Origin: Parabacteroides goldsteinii DSM 19448 = WAL 12034
Lineage (GTDB): Bacteria > Bacteroidota > Bacteroidia > Bacteroidales > Tannerellaceae
Length of the DNA stretch: 64,000 nt
Assembly: GCF_000969835.1 (NCBI RefSeq)
Contig: NZ_KQ033914.1
Span: forward strand, 62,001-126,000
Direction of reading: 5' to 3'
This document shows, one piece after another, positions 45,501-54,681 of the stretch. Under the pieces are notes generated by a model. That model saw only the letters and a program-made list of their open reading frames with translations, made no database searches and had not been told where the DNA came from. The position numbers and the translations under genes were made by a program. The first letter of the stretch is position 1, and each line of letters opens with the position of its first letter.

Positions 45501-46022
45501 ATGATTATAGAACAAGGCACAACGCATCATCTTGACGAACTGGAGGTTCTTTATGACGGGTTGAATGACTATTTGTCTTCCACGGTAAACTATCCGGGAT
45601 GGATAAAACATATATATCCTGTCAGGGAGACGGCCATGCAGGGGATTGATGAGAAATGCTTGTTTGTTGCCATTGAAAATGGAACTGTTGCCGGAAGTAT
45701 TATATTGAATCATGAGCCGGAAAAGGCTTACAGTCAGGTTCGCTGGCTGGTTGAGGCGGAATATGCTGATATTCTGGTGATCCGGACGTTGGTTGTACAT
45801 CCTTCATTTTTGAAACAGGAGGTGGCGACCCGATTGATGGAGTTTGCTAAACAATATGCGGTTAGTCACCGGATGAAATCGATCCGGTTGGACGTGTCAG
45901 TCGATAATACACCAGCTATTAGCCTTTATAAAAAACTCGGTTATCAATATATTGGGACTGTTGATCTGGGACTGCCTTATGAGCATTTGAAATGGTTCCA
46001 ACTTTATGAATTGGTTTTATGA
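45501..46022 (+). CDS. GNAT-family N-acetyltransferase
   Basis: 173 residues. Acetyl-CoA-binding segment: ILVIRTLVVHPSFLKQEVAT then RLMEFAKQYA, with the usual R/Q-x-x-G-x-G/A loop weakly kept. SIRLDVSVDNTPAISLYKKL and GYQYIG are GNAT motif B features. Substrate unknown. The AraC-type gene begins 11 bp after its stop. Confidence 0.85.
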   Translation: MIIEQGTTHHLDELEVLYDGLNDYLSSTVNYPGWIKHIYPVRETAMQGIDEKCLFVAIENGTVAGSIILNHEPEKAYSQVRWLVEAEYADILVIRTLVVHPSFLKQEVATRLMEFAKQYAVSHRMKSIRLDVSVDNTPAISLYKKLGYQYIGTVDLGLPYEHLKWFQLYELVL

Positions 46023-46032
46023 CGCTTGTCCG

Positions 46033-46905
46033 ATGAAAAAGTCAATACCCCGCTATACATTTTATAAGCACAAGTATGGTAGTGAGTTACTGGTGGATGT
46101 TGTTGAACTGAAAAACATCAAGAAGTTTCTGGATATCAATCCGGTGCATACGCTGACTTACTATGACATTACTTTTGTCACCGAAGGTTCTGGCTCTTTT
46201 TCAATTGATAACCAACAGTATGACGTCTGTCCCGGTGATGTGATTTTTTCAAAGCCGGGGGAGATACGTCATTGGGATAAAGATCATATTATAAATGGGT
46301 ATGCACTTATTTTCGAGGAAGAGTTTCTTTCCTCTTTTTTCAAAGACGACCAGTTCGTTCAGCATCTCAGTTATTTTGATCCAGACAAAACTGCGGCAAA
46401 AATACATCTTTCGGAATCAGTTTCCGATCGTATCTTCCAACAGATATGTAATATTAGGGATGAGATCGGTCTGTCCTCCCGAAATGGTGACCATGTGTTG
46501 AGGGCACTGCTTTATGAGGTTCTTATGCTCCTTGACAGGGGATACAAGGAGGAAGAAGGGAAAACGGATATAGTGAAGGGGCGTAACCTTCATCTTACTA
46601 ACTTTATCCGTTGGGTCGACAAGTCTTTTAAAGAACATCGTGCAGTCAGCTATTATGCTGATAAATTATGTATTACGCCGAATTACCTGAATGAAATGAT
46701 TACGGCCTCCATGCAGGTCAGTGCCAAACAATATATTCATAACAAAGTGATGGGAGAGGCCAAAAGGATGCTGACCTATACTGATTTACCCGTCTCGGAA
46801 ATAGCCGCCCGGCTGAACTATGATACTGTATCTTATTTTATCCGTTCATTTCGTCAACATGCCGGACAAACTCCATTGGCATACAGAAAAATGCACAAAC
46901 CGTAA
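46033..46905 (+). CDS. AraC-family transcriptional regulator
   Basis: 290 residues from the ATG at 46033; the open frame begins inside the GNAT gene. N-terminal cupin-like sensor domain (about 30-130, YDVCPGDVIFSKPGEIRHW). Two HTH units at the C-terminus: SYYADKLCITPNYLNEMITA and SEIAARLNYDTVSYFIRSFR, ending GQTPLAYRK. May control the GNAT gene or the flavin-binding gene that follows 90 bp later. Confidence 0.9.
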   Translation: MKKSIPRYTFYKHKYGSELLVDVVELKNIKKFLDINPVHTLTYYDITFVTEGSGSFSIDNQQYDVCPGDVIFSKPGEIRHWDKDHIINGYALIFEEEFLSSFFKDDQFVQHLSYFDPDKTAAKIHLSESVSDRIFQQICNIRDEIGLSSRNGDHVLRALLYEVLMLLDRGYKEEEGKTDIVKGRNLHLTNFIRWVDKSFKEHRAVSYYADKLCITPNYLNEMITASMQVSAKQYIHNKVMGEAKRMLTYTDLPVSEIAARLNYDTVSYFIRSFRQHAGQTPLAYRKMHKP

Positions 46906-46957
46906 AAAGTGACATTTTCTCCCTGTTTACTGTTGCATCCGGGATAGCTTCATACTC

Positions 46958-46965
46958 TATTTTTG
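46958..46965 (+). promoter_or_regulatory. -7 box for the PPOX-like gene
   Basis: TATTTTTG, 30 bp upstream of the ATG at 46996, with a TTG-containing word about 23 bp further up as a possible -33. Confidence 0.45.
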
Positions 46966-46995
46966 CCCTTATTATAAACGAATAACAGTTTAATT

Positions 46996-47415
46996 ATGAG
47001 AGATCCGGAAAAGACGATAGGTAATATCGTTGACAAACAGACAGTTTCATTCCTCGGTTCGGTTGATGAGGAAGGTTTCCCTAATATCAAAGCAATGCTT
47101 CAACCTCGTAAGCGGGAAGGAATCCGTACATTTTATTTTACTACCAATACATCTTCCAGGCGTGTGGCTCAGTTCAGGGAGAATGACCGTTCCTGTATTT
47201 ACTTTTGTGACCGGCGCTTTTTCAAAGGCGTGATGCTGAAAGGAACAATCGAAGTCCTGACCGACCCGGCAAGCAAAGAATTAATCTGGTTGCCGGGAGA
47301 TACAATGTATTATAAAGAAGGTGTTACCGATCCGGATTATTGTGTGTTGAAATTCACCGCTTTTTCGGGAAGATATTATAGTGGGTTCAAATCCGAGGAT
47401 TTTAGTGTTGAGTAG
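46996..47415 (+). CDS. Pyridoxamine 5'-phosphate oxidase-like flavin-binding protein
   Basis: 139 residues with the split-barrel fold: VSFLGSVDEEGFPNIKAMLQ, then TFYFTTNTSSRRVAQFREN and SCIYFCD. This matches the general stress protein 26-like branch, which binds FMN or F420-like cofactors. Role unknown. Its last 14 bases overlap the convergent helD-like gene. Confidence 0.82.
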   Translation: MRDPEKTIGNIVDKQTVSFLGSVDEEGFPNIKAMLQPRKREGIRTFYFTTNTSSRRVAQFRENDRSCIYFCDRRFFKGVMLKGTIEVLTDPASKELIWLPGDTMYYKEGVTDPDYCVLKFTAFSGRYYSGFKSEDFSVE

Positions 47416-49477
47416 CCGTACGGATAAATTCACTTTGTTCCCCTGAATATGTCACTGTCAATTGATGCATTGCTCTGGTTACTGCCACATAAAGCATGCT
47501 TTTATCGATTTCCGAACAGTAATTTGTCTTATTGGTTTGGGGGATGATTACTTCATCGAACTCCAACCCTTTTGCCATATGGGAAGAAGTGACGATGGTG
47601 CCATTTATGAAAGCGGAACTTTGACTGGACAGGAAATATATGTTTTCGATTTGTTTTTGAAGTTTTTCTGCCATATCTTTTGCCTGTAATTCAGTTTTGC
47701 ATACGATTCCCAATGATTTGTAATCTGATTCTCTGAATACAGAGACCAAATGAGCGATGGCGGATATTTCTTCTTCAGCATTTCCGAACCGGAGAATTTC
47801 CGGCTTTTTGCCATGACGTACAACCGGTATCAGTTCGTCATTAGAACGTATCTTTTGGGCAAAGCCGGTTATTTCGACGGTCGAACGATAACTTTTGCAT
47901 AATTTCATGACCTCTCCTGCAGCAAATGCTTTGCGAATCATTTCGGCTGTTGATGAACCATAGGGATTTACCGATTGGCATGCATCGCCGAGAATAGTTT
48001 TCCGGCAGGGATAAAGTTTTTGAATTACCTTAAATTGGATGGGCGAATAGTCCTGCATTTCGTCTATCAGGAGATGTTTGATATGGGAATATGTCGTGTT
48101 TCCGTCCAACGACATGTGCAGGTAGGCTAACGGGGCAAGGTCTGCATATTCAAGGATATGGCCTTTACGCAGTTTAAACATTTCGGGTTTCCCGGTCCAT
48201 TTGAAAAAGTCTTTATATACCTGGAGATCATTGTTTCCGCCGAACATCTTTTTTATCTCTTTTTTCAGCAGGTTCTTTTCTGACGTGGTTACGGATATGT
48301 TGTATTGGATTTTCATCATATCCAGTATGTAATCGGTCATTGTCTCAAACCGTTGTCGCATCGGATAACGGTTGAATCGTTTGAACTGTTCCTCGATGAA
48401 GCCGGCGGGAATGGTGATATGTCTGGTGAGCCGGACATCTGTAGCCTTGAAATAATTGTTTTCCATGTGGAGGATGAATTTGTCCAACAGGGAAATGAAA
48501 TCGAACGATGCCTTGTATTGTATTCGTTCGATAAAATCCCGGGATGGTTTTTCCAGCAATTCGGTTACCTGGTCGAAGAAATTCCGGTATTTATATTTAT
48601 TTTCGAGTAATTCCGAAAGGATTTGTTCCATACTGGTTTCAGGAACTGTCTCTTCTCCGAGTTCGGGTAGTACGTTGGATATGTAATCGGCAAAGACTTT
48701 ATTGGGGGATATAATCAGAATATCCCTGGAAGAAATATTTCCTTTCAGGGTGTAAAGCAGATAAGCGATACGATGCAAGGCAATGGAGGTTTTACCGGAA
48801 CCGGCTACTCCCTGTATGATAAGTACGGGAGCTTCTTCGTTACGGATAATTTGATTCTGCTCACGCTGGATAGTCGTTACGATATTCTTCATTTTGTCGT
48901 CGGCATTGGCACTGAGTTCTTTCTGTAGAATGTCGTCATGGACGGTGAGGGAACTTTCAATCATATATTCCATCTGGCCTTTACGGATGCGGTACTGGCG
49001 TTTGAGCGATATTTTGCCGTTGACTTCGCCGTTCGGGGAGGTGTAGGAGGCTTTGCCCAGTTCATGGTCGTAAAACATGCTTGAGACCGGGGCTCTCCAG
49101 TCGTATATCAGATTGGTCCTGCTTATGGAGTCGTAGAATGTGTGTATTCCAATATAAACAGGTATGGTTTGGCTGCCATCTTTCTCTTCTTTGAAATCTA
49201 TCCGTCCGAAATAGGGAATATCGAGAATCCGGCCTAACCGTTTGCGTTTATCGATGACGTTTTCTCCCAATGCGAAATGGTTCAGGATACTTTCACGCAT
49301 GGAACGAATCTCGTGTGGGTCTATGTCTTTGTTAGACCATAAATAATCCTTGTATTCTTGCAGGGTGTCTACATGGTCTTTAACTGATTTGTCGGTATTG
49401 TTAATCGTAGCGTGTATGATACTGAGTATCTTTTGTAAATATTCTTTTTCCTGTTTTTCTGTTTCGTTGAATACCAT
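47402..49477 (-). CDS. HelD-like UvrD-family ATPase
   Basis: 691 residues. An N-terminal helical/coiled-coil arm (about 1-80) precedes YDWRAPVSSMFYDHELGKAS, a HelD feature. Walker A GVAGSGKTS is near 221-229; DEMQDYSPIQF is motif II; SYRST, SSHMAKGLEFDEVIIP and AVTRAMHQL are motifs IV-VI. HelD releases stalled RNA polymerase from nucleic acid in Firmicutes; the Bacteroidetes member is inferred to act alike. UvrD-type repair helicase is the alternative. Promoter box at 49519-49526. Confidence 0.85.
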   Translation of the reverse strand: MVFNETEKQEKEYLQKILSIIHATINNTDKSVKDHVDTLQEYKDYLWSNKDIDPHEIRSMRESILNHFALGENVIDKRKRLGRILDIPYFGRIDFKEEKDGSQTIPVYIGIHTFYDSISRTNLIYDWRAPVSSMFYDHELGKASYTSPNGEVNGKISLKRQYRIRKGQMEYMIESSLTVHDDILQKELSANADDKMKNIVTTIQREQNQIIRNEEAPVLIIQGVAGSGKTSIALHRIAYLLYTLKGNISSRDILIISPNKVFADYISNVLPELGEETVPETSMEQILSELLENKYKYRNFFDQVTELLEKPSRDFIERIQYKASFDFISLLDKFILHMENNYFKATDVRLTRHITIPAGFIEEQFKRFNRYPMRQRFETMTDYILDMMKIQYNISVTTSEKNLLKKEIKKMFGGNNDLQVYKDFFKWTGKPEMFKLRKGHILEYADLAPLAYLHMSLDGNTTYSHIKHLLIDEMQDYSPIQFKVIQKLYPCRKTILGDACQSVNPYGSSTAEMIRKAFAAGEVMKLCKSYRSTVEITGFAQKIRSNDELIPVVRHGKKPEILRFGNAEEEISAIAHLVSVFRESDYKSLGIVCKTELQAKDMAEKLQKQIENIYFLSSQSSAFINGTIVTSSHMAKGLEFDEVIIPQTNKTNYCSEIDKSMLYVAVTRAMHQLTVTYSGEQSEFIRTATQH

Positions 49478-49518
49478 AGCTGTCTTGTTGTTATATTAAA
49501 ATGATTGGAAAGGACGGA

Positions 49519-49526
49519 CAAAGTTA
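49519..49526 (-). promoter_or_regulatory. -7 box for the helD-like gene
   Basis: TAACTTTG on the minus strand, 41 bp upstream of the ATG at 49477. Confidence 0.5.
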
Positions 49527-49583
49527 CATGAACCGACCTGTCTATTAAATAGTGATTTATAGCTATATTTCCGGCCTTTTTCA

Positions 49584-49591
49584 TACTTTTG
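49584..49591 (+). promoter_or_regulatory. -7 box for the nucleotidyltransferase-like gene
   Basis: TACTTTTG, 22 bp upstream of the ATG at 49614. Confidence 0.5.
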
Positions 49592-49613
49592 CGTGCACAT
49601 TAAAAATACAAAA

Positions 49614-50198
49614 ATGGATATTCTCGATATAGCACGGCTGAATCAGCAGCGGGCCTGGAAAGTAGTGGAGGACAGCGGCGTTATCCCCGCCTGGGAAAGT
49701 ATAGGGGCTGAAATCAATCTGGTTGGTTCTTTAAGTACGGGGTTACTGATGACGCACCGGGATATTGATTTTCATATTTATACCTCTCCGTTGGAATTAT
49801 CAGACAGTTTCCGGGCGATGGCAAAACTGGCGGAGAATCCGTCTGTCAAAAAAATAGAGTGTGCGAACTTGTTACATACGGTTGAAGAGTGCGTGGAGTG
49901 GCATGCCTGGTTTCAGGAACCGGAAGGTGAACTTTGGCAGATAGATATGATTCATATCCGGAAAGGTTCCCGATATGACGGTTATTTTGAAAAGGTAGCC
50001 AAGCGAATCGCTGCTGTTCTGACGGATGAAACAAGACGGGCTATCCTGCAACTGAAATTTGAAACACCCGCAACGGAAAAGGTCATGGGAGTGGAGTATT
50101 ATCAGGCTGTTATTCGTGACGGTGTGCGGAGTTATGCCGAATTTGAGGAGTGGAGAAAACAATATCCGGTTACCGGTGTGGTGGAGTGGATGCCGTAA
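49614..50198 (+). CDS. Nucleotidyltransferase-fold protein
   Basis: 194 residues from the ATG at 49614. NLVGSLSTGLLMTHRDIDFH gives the GS (38-39) and DxD (Asp50, Asp52) of polymerase-beta-type transferases, and Asp111 in WQIDMIH is a plausible third metal ligand. Substrate unknown. Its 3' end overlaps the convergent LuxR-type gene by 29 bp. Confidence 0.7.
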   Translation: MDILDIARLNQQRAWKVVEDSGVIPAWESIGAEINLVGSLSTGLLMTHRDIDFHIYTSPLELSDSFRAMAKLAENPSVKKIECANLLHTVEECVEWHAWFQEPEGELWQIDMIHIRKGSRYDGYFEKVAKRIAAVLTDETRRAILQLKFETPATEKVMGVEYYQAVIRDGVRSYAEFEEWRKQYPVTGVVEWMP

Positions 50199-50967
50199 GC
50201 CGGTTTAACAGTCCAGATTCCAATCCGGCATTTATAGCTTCGATAGAGTTTTGGACCCCTAATTTGTGTAACAGGTTCTGACGATGGATATTCACCGTGT
50301 GGATACTGATGCATAGTTTATGAGCGATTTCCTTACTTAGCAGTCCTTCCTGGATAAGATGTAATATCTCCGTTTCCCGCGGAGTGAGAATCGGTTGCCG
50401 ACGGGGCGGGAGGGAAGGGGAGAACATCTCTCCGTTCCTGAGGTTGAGGACGGTACAATCTACCCCATCTGTCTCTTCCTGGTTGGGTGAAATGTCCATA
50501 TTCCCTAATATAAGCCATGCTTTTCCTGCTGCGTCCTGTTCCATTACCTGATGTTTACTGATGACACGTACGTATTGTTGACGGATGTTGCGGACACGGA
50601 AACTGTAAATATTGCAATAGTTGTTCCGTTCAGCGGCAGGGAGGCTGTAAATGAATTCTCCCAACCGGATTTGGAAAGCCTCCAGTTGCTGGCGATCGTC
50701 CGGATGGATACGTGATTCCAGATAGTCGCCCTGTTTTTCGAGAGTGGCAATTTTATGGCTGTCATATCCCAGCAAGTCGGAAAAGTTTGAGGAAGCGAAA
50801 GCATATCTGCATTTGTAGACATCGACAACGAAGGTACAGGTACGATTTATTTTCGCCATTTGCAGGAGCATGGCTTTGTCTCGTTCCCAAACGGCGTAAT
50901 CGATGCCGGTAGCTGATAGGTTTTGCCTGGCCCATAATTCTTCGCGGGTGATATTGTCTGGCTTCAT
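50170..50967 (-). CDS. PAS-like and LuxR-type HTH transcriptional regulator
   Basis: 265 residues from the ATG at 50967, which overlaps the cupin gene stop (ATGA). Residues about 45-150 look like a PAS fold (CRYAFASSNFSDLLGYDSHK, ESRIHPDDRQQL). The C-terminal LuxR HTH is clear: LTPRETEILHLIQEGLLSKE, IAHKLCISIHTVNIH, RQNLLHKLG. No receiver domain. Probably senses a small signal. Confidence 0.88.
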   Translation of the reverse strand: MKPDNITREELWARQNLSATGIDYAVWERDKAMLLQMAKINRTCTFVVDVYKCRYAFASSNFSDLLGYDSHKIATLEKQGDYLESRIHPDDRQQLEAFQIRLGEFIYSLPAAERNNYCNIYSFRVRNIRQQYVRVISKHQVMEQDAAGKAWLILGNMDISPNQEETDGVDCTVLNLRNGEMFSPSLPPRRQPILTPRETEILHLIQEGLLSKEIAHKLCISIHTVNIHRQNLLHKLGVQNSIEAINAGLESGLLNRLTASTPPHR

Positions 50968-51458
50968 TGAAGTTCCCTCCATTTCTCCTGGGGATTTTCT
51001 TCTCCGTCAAAATAACCGGATTGAGCGGATTTATTGAATATCTCACCTGACGGAACAAGATATATTTTATCGGAATCCGGATATTCACAAATGTCATGTC
51101 CGATAAATGTCCTTATATCAAGGTATACGCAGGGTTCTGTCGTGTGATTGTATAATTGATGTGCTCCGGTTTCACCTTTTTCGAAAAAAATCAAATCTCC
51201 GCTGCTTACGGCTTCTAACCCTTTAGGTGTTCTTAAGGTGGCAGAGCCGGAGATAATCAAGAATAATTCTTCTGCGTATCGGTGGAAATGGTACGCAGAA
51301 CAGTATTGTCCGGGATTCAGTTGACGCAAGTCGAAATTTAAATTTTCCGGTTCCACTCCTTTTTGGGTTCTGGAGATGTCTGTGAATAATTTGAAAGGCT
51401 CAATCCTGTTCGGATTTTCCTGAAAGTTTCTTTCGGTTGATTTTAAAATAGTAGCCAT
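50964..51458 (-). CDS. Cupin-domain protein
   Basis: 164 residues. One cupin barrel: CSAYHFHRYAEELFLIISGS carries His and Glu metal ligands and DLIFFEKGETGAHQLYNHT the second motif. Possibly a metal-binding sensor or sugar isomerase-like protein. Directly upstream of, and coupled to, the PAS/LuxR regulator. Confidence 0.82.
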   Translation of the reverse strand: MATILKSTERNFQENPNRIEPFKLFTDISRTQKGVEPENLNFDLRQLNPGQYCSAYHFHRYAEELFLIISGSATLRTPKGLEAVSSGDLIFFEKGETGAHQLYNHTTEPCVYLDIRTFIGHDICEYPDSDKIYLVPSGEIFNKSAQSGYFDGEENPQEKWRELQ

Positions 51459-51526
51459 GATTTTGTCTTTTAGTGATTTTGTTTTTAAGAGAGTGAAGTT
51501 ATTACAAATTTTCTCTATTCATGTAG

Positions 51527-51534
51527 CAAATATA
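51527..51534 (-). promoter_or_regulatory. -7 box for the cupin-LuxR operon
   Basis: TATATTTG on the minus strand, 68 bp upstream of the ATG at 51458. Confidence 0.4.
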
Positions 51535-51591
51535 GTTTGTAAAGCGTAATTTTACAGATATTTTACTCCAAATATTAATAACAGCGAAGGT

Positions 51592-52101
51592 ATGGACTTT
51601 TTAGAACTAACAAAGAAACGCTTTTCAGCAAGAAATTATAAGTCGGATAAGGTCGAACAGGATAAGATAGATTATATTATTGAATGTGCCCGGTTAGCTC
51701 CTTCTGCGGTAAATTATCAACCGTGGCATTTCATGGTCGTAATCAGTGAAGAACAGAAAAAGAAGATACAGCAATGTTATAATAGAGAATGGTTTGCAAA
51801 AGCACCAGTCTATATCGTGGTATGTGCTGATAAATCGGAAGCCTGGGTACGTAAGTCTGATAATAAAAATCATGCAGACATCGACGCCGCCATTGCAACA
51901 GAACATATTTGTCTTGCTGCTACAGAAATGGGGTTAGGTAGTTGCTGGGTTTGTAACTTTGATTTGGATTTACTTAGAACAAACTTTCAATTACCTGCTG
52001 AAAAATATCCGGTAGCGATTATACCATTGGGATATATCGCAGAACAACCCGAACGTTTCTCAACTCGGAAGGAGAGGGGGGAAATAGTAACGGTGTATTA
52101 A
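51592..52101 (+). CDS. Nitroreductase-family protein (compact)
   Basis: 169 residues. KKRFSARNYKSDKVEQDKID and LAPSAVNYQPWHFMVV are FMN-binding features; ICLAATEMGLGSCWVCNFD and PLGYIAEQP complete the fold. This short form is common in anaerobes. Substrate unknown. Confidence 0.88.
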   Translation: MDFLELTKKRFSARNYKSDKVEQDKIDYIIECARLAPSAVNYQPWHFMVVISEEQKKKIQQCYNREWFAKAPVYIVVCADKSEAWVRKSDNKNHADIDAAIATEHICLAATEMGLGSCWVCNFDLDLLRTNFQLPAEKYPVAIIPLGYIAEQPERFSTRKERGEIVTVY

Positions 52102-52393
52102 ATGGGGTACGTTGCGGCATAATAGATTGCCTTTGTTTCCTGATAAATAGAAAACAATTGAATTTATGATAATAAACAAAAGTAACATTGAATTAATGCC
52201 CCTTCGAAAGAAAACACTTTTTCCGTAAAAGCCTTATTGAGTAATGGATTCAAGAAAAAAAGGAGATGGAGATTATCGAAAAACATAACGTGAGGAAATG
52301 ATTGATATGGACAGTGCCGGTATGACTCAGAACGTATTACTTAAATCTACCTTAATCGTTTTGATAACGAATTGATGGACGTAGTCCGAAGAT
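52102..52393. other. Gene-poor stretch with no recognisable feature
   Basis: 292 bases of AT-rich sequence between the nitroreductase gene and the next minus-strand gene. Short open fragments occur in all frames but none resembles a family I know. It may be decayed coding DNA. Confidence 0.5.
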
Positions 52394-52783
52394 CTACTCT
52401 AAGCCAATAATTCTCCACAAGCGCGTAAAAATAGTACCATGCTCAATTCTTCTTTGTAAGAAATCAATGGTCAAATCCAACTCTTCCAATAAACGAGGAT
52501 GTTGCCCATCTACCTTTCCCCATTCGTTTTTTAAACCTTTTAATGTCCTTAAAGAAAATAGGAAATACCGTTTAAAATGTCTAAGTTCATAAATAATAGC
52601 AGCCTGCCTATCAATGTACATTGAATTTTTTTCATCGTCCGGTTGAACCAACTCTTTTATTAATTTATGATAGTTCTCAAATTCTTTTAAATTCTGTTCC
52701 CTTTTGCGAGAATCAAAATATTGACAAATAGCCCAAATAAAAGATGCTAACCCCAACAAAGTAGTTATGTCGTTCTGAATCAT
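52394..52783 (-). CDS. Unrecognised protein with N-terminal membrane helix
   Basis: 129 residues. A hydrophobic segment (about 7-22, TTLLGLASFIWAICQYF) is followed by a charged helical domain (about 25-129). No named motif. It lies 51 bp downstream of the broken AlbA-type gene and may be accessory. Confidence 0.55.
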   Translation of the reverse strand: MIQNDITTLLGLASFIWAICQYFDSRKREQNLKEFENYHKLIKELVQPDDEKNSMYIDRQAAIIYELRHFKRYFLFSLRTLKGLKNEWGKVDGQHPRLLEELDLTIDFLQRRIEHGTIFTRLWRIIGLE

Positions 52784-52834
52784 TTTATAATGAGATTAAA
52801 ATAGCGAACAAATATACATCATTATTCTTGTATC

Positions 52835-53970
52835 TCATAGGCTATTTGTTTTTGGAAAATAACCACCTGTTTTTGGGGCACCTCTAAACTCGATTAATTC
52901 TTTATCATTCAGTGATTTTAGATACCGTTTAGTCATTCTTAGACTCTTAAATATTCTTTTCGATATCTCAATAGCATTTAACCCTTCTTCTTTTCTTATT
53001 AAATTTAATACATTTTGTTCATTCTCATTTACAGTGCCATTTACAGTGCCATTTACAGTGCCATTTACAGTGCCATTTACAGTGCCATTTACAGTGCCAT
53101 TTACAGTGCCATTTACAGTGCCATCAATGTCACTATTGTTCTTTCTTTTGAACACTACCGTAAACATTCCATCCGTATGAAATTCAGGTTCAGAAAGATT
53201 AGCTTCTTTCATGGCATTCTGCATACGGGGAATGCCGGATGCCACCCTTTCAACCAAGTGCATACGGGTAAACAATCCAAATATTAATGGATTGCGCGTC
53301 ATGCTCTTATGTCCGAAGTCTTTGGCTACGATAGGTAAAAGTCCTCCGGGATTGGAAACCTCTACACGGTCATCAAACATTTCTATCGTAATGGTTGCGC
53401 CTTGTTCGTAATAGTCACGGTGGGAGAGGGCATTGATAATGGCTTCTTTAAATACAGTAAGAGGTATTTCCCAAATTTCTTCTCTTGGTCCTGCTCCCTC
53501 TATTTTGTAAGCAACTTGCAGTTTGCTTTCCAGCCATGCCATAGCCTGCAAATATTGCTGGTATAGTGGACCGCCAAAGGTTTTATCATCTATGATATAT
53601 ACTTTAGTAGTTCCTTTGAAAAGAACGCATCTTGTCACAGCGTGTGGAAATTTCCGTTCAGGTTGTTTCCCAAAGAACATGGCGGAACCGTTTTATCGTC
53701 GATATTTACCGCATACATATCACAATGGAGAGCTGGAGAAATTTCACTGATAGAGCCTTGAATGGCTGAACGTTTGTCATTCTCCAAATCTGTACCAACA
53801 ATCTGACCGTTATCATCTATCCCAATGAGCAAATATCCTCCGTCAGCATTAGCGAAAGCACAAATCTCTTCTGTCAGTTCACGAATCTTTGAGGGAACAC
53901 GAACTTTGAACTCTACATTATAGCCTTCTCCGCTATTAATGAGCGACTGTATGGTATTAGTATTCAGCAT
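52835..53970 (-). pseudogene. AlbA_2/Schlafen-type ATP-binding protein, internally deleted and frameshifted
   Basis: The 5' part (53635-53970) encodes the AlbA_2 domain start: EFKVRVPSKIRELTEEICAF, then ANADGGYLLIGIDDNGQIVG. It goes out of frame near 53690 after NIDDKTV. The 3' part (from about 53680 to 52835) resumes with FFGKQPERKFPHAVTRCVLF and contains the GHKL-like region (EAIINALSHRDYYEQGATI) and a C-terminal winged helix. From memory intact relatives carry roughly 100 more residues between these pieces, so I infer a deletion that also shifted the frame. Protein 2 alone could still be made from the ATG at 53680. Confidence 0.7.
53031..53126. repeat. Eight tandem 12-bp repeats encoding GTVN
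   Basis: ACAGTGCCATTT repeats from 53031 in eight copies (the last ends CA instead of TT), giving (GTVN)8 on the minus strand between the ATPase-like part and the winged helix of the pseudogene. The unit is a multiple of three, so copy-number change keeps the frame. Confidence 0.9.
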
Positions 53971-53987
53971 TTATTTTAATCTTGTTA

Positions 53988-53995
53988 CAAAAGTA
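53988..53995 (-). promoter_or_regulatory. -7 box for the AlbA-type pseudogene
   Basis: TACTTTTG on the minus strand, 17 bp upstream of the ATG at 53970. The intact promoter suggests recent decay. Confidence 0.45.
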
Positions 53996-54040
53996 ATGAT
54001 TTTGTTTGGCAAATGGGGTGTTAATTAGAAGTCTTTGGGG

Positions 54041-54048
54041 TAATTTTG
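54041..54048 (+). promoter_or_regulatory. -7 box for the Crp/Fnr-like gene
   Basis: TAATTTTG, 18 bp upstream of the ATG at 54067. Confidence 0.45.
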
Positions 54049-54066
54049 TGTTCTCAAACTGTAAAT

Positions 54067-54636
54067 ATGATATTAGAGAACATTCTAATCAACGAAGTAG
54101 GTCTATCGTCCGATTTATATGGAAGGCTGATAGATACATGCGATAAAGTTTTTTTGAAGCGGAAAGACTATTTATTGCATCAGGGACAAATCTGTAGATT
54201 TATAGGCTTTGTGGAATCGGGAGTTTTACGCTCTTACATAGAAAAGGAAGGAGACGATTATATCAGTGACTTTTATTTTGAAGGTTCATTTATCACATCT
54301 TATAGAAGTTTTCTAACTAAAGAGGCAAGTGTAGGAAGCATACAGGCATTGGAAGACTCGGTTATATATTGTTTATCTAAAACTAATTATGACCAATTAC
54401 TACAAGCCTCGAATGAGTGGTATAAATTGGGAAAATATATAGCAGACACTCTCTTTATTAAAAAATGCAGGAAAGAGACATCATTACTTATGGATAATGC
54501 TTTAGACAGATATAAATTACTTCTACAAACTTATCCTAATATAGAACAACATGTATCACAATATCATATAGCATCATATCTTGGAATAAAACCTGAATCC
54601 TTGAGCCGTCTTAAATCTCTTAACATAGGTCAATGA
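54067..54636 (+). CDS. Crp/Fnr-family regulator
   Basis: 189 residues from the ATG at 54067. Residues about 20-110 are a cyclic-nucleotide-binding-like barrel (KDYLLHQGQICRFIGFVESG, DYISDFYFEGSFITSYRSFL). The C-terminal HTH is HIASYLGIKPESLSRLK. Members regulate transcription in response to small molecules or redox state. The cupin gene downstream has its own promoter. Confidence 0.85.
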   Translation: MILENILINEVGLSSDLYGRLIDTCDKVFLKRKDYLLHQGQICRFIGFVESGVLRSYIEKEGDDYISDFYFEGSFITSYRSFLTKEASVGSIQALEDSVIYCLSKTNYDQLLQASNEWYKLGKYIADTLFIKKCRKETSLLMDNALDRYKLLLQTYPNIEQHVSQYHIASYLGIKPESLSRLKSLNIGQ

Positions 54637-54656
54637 AATAAGCTCTTGCTCTGTCC

Positions 54657-54664
54657 TATCTTTG
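54657..54664 (+). promoter_or_regulatory. -7 box for the lipoprotein cupin gene
   Basis: TATCTTTG, 17 bp upstream of the ATG at 54682. Confidence 0.5.
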
Positions 54665-54681
54665 CAGCAAACAAATCTATC

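Noticed and set aside
53031..53126. Possible CRISPR array
   Set aside because: The units are 12 bp, contiguous and have no spacers; they translate in frame as GTVN within a coding region.
53600..53720. Programmed frameshift joining the two AlbA-type pieces
   Set aside because: No slippery sequence is visible at the junction, and protein length suggests missing residues rather than a simple shift.
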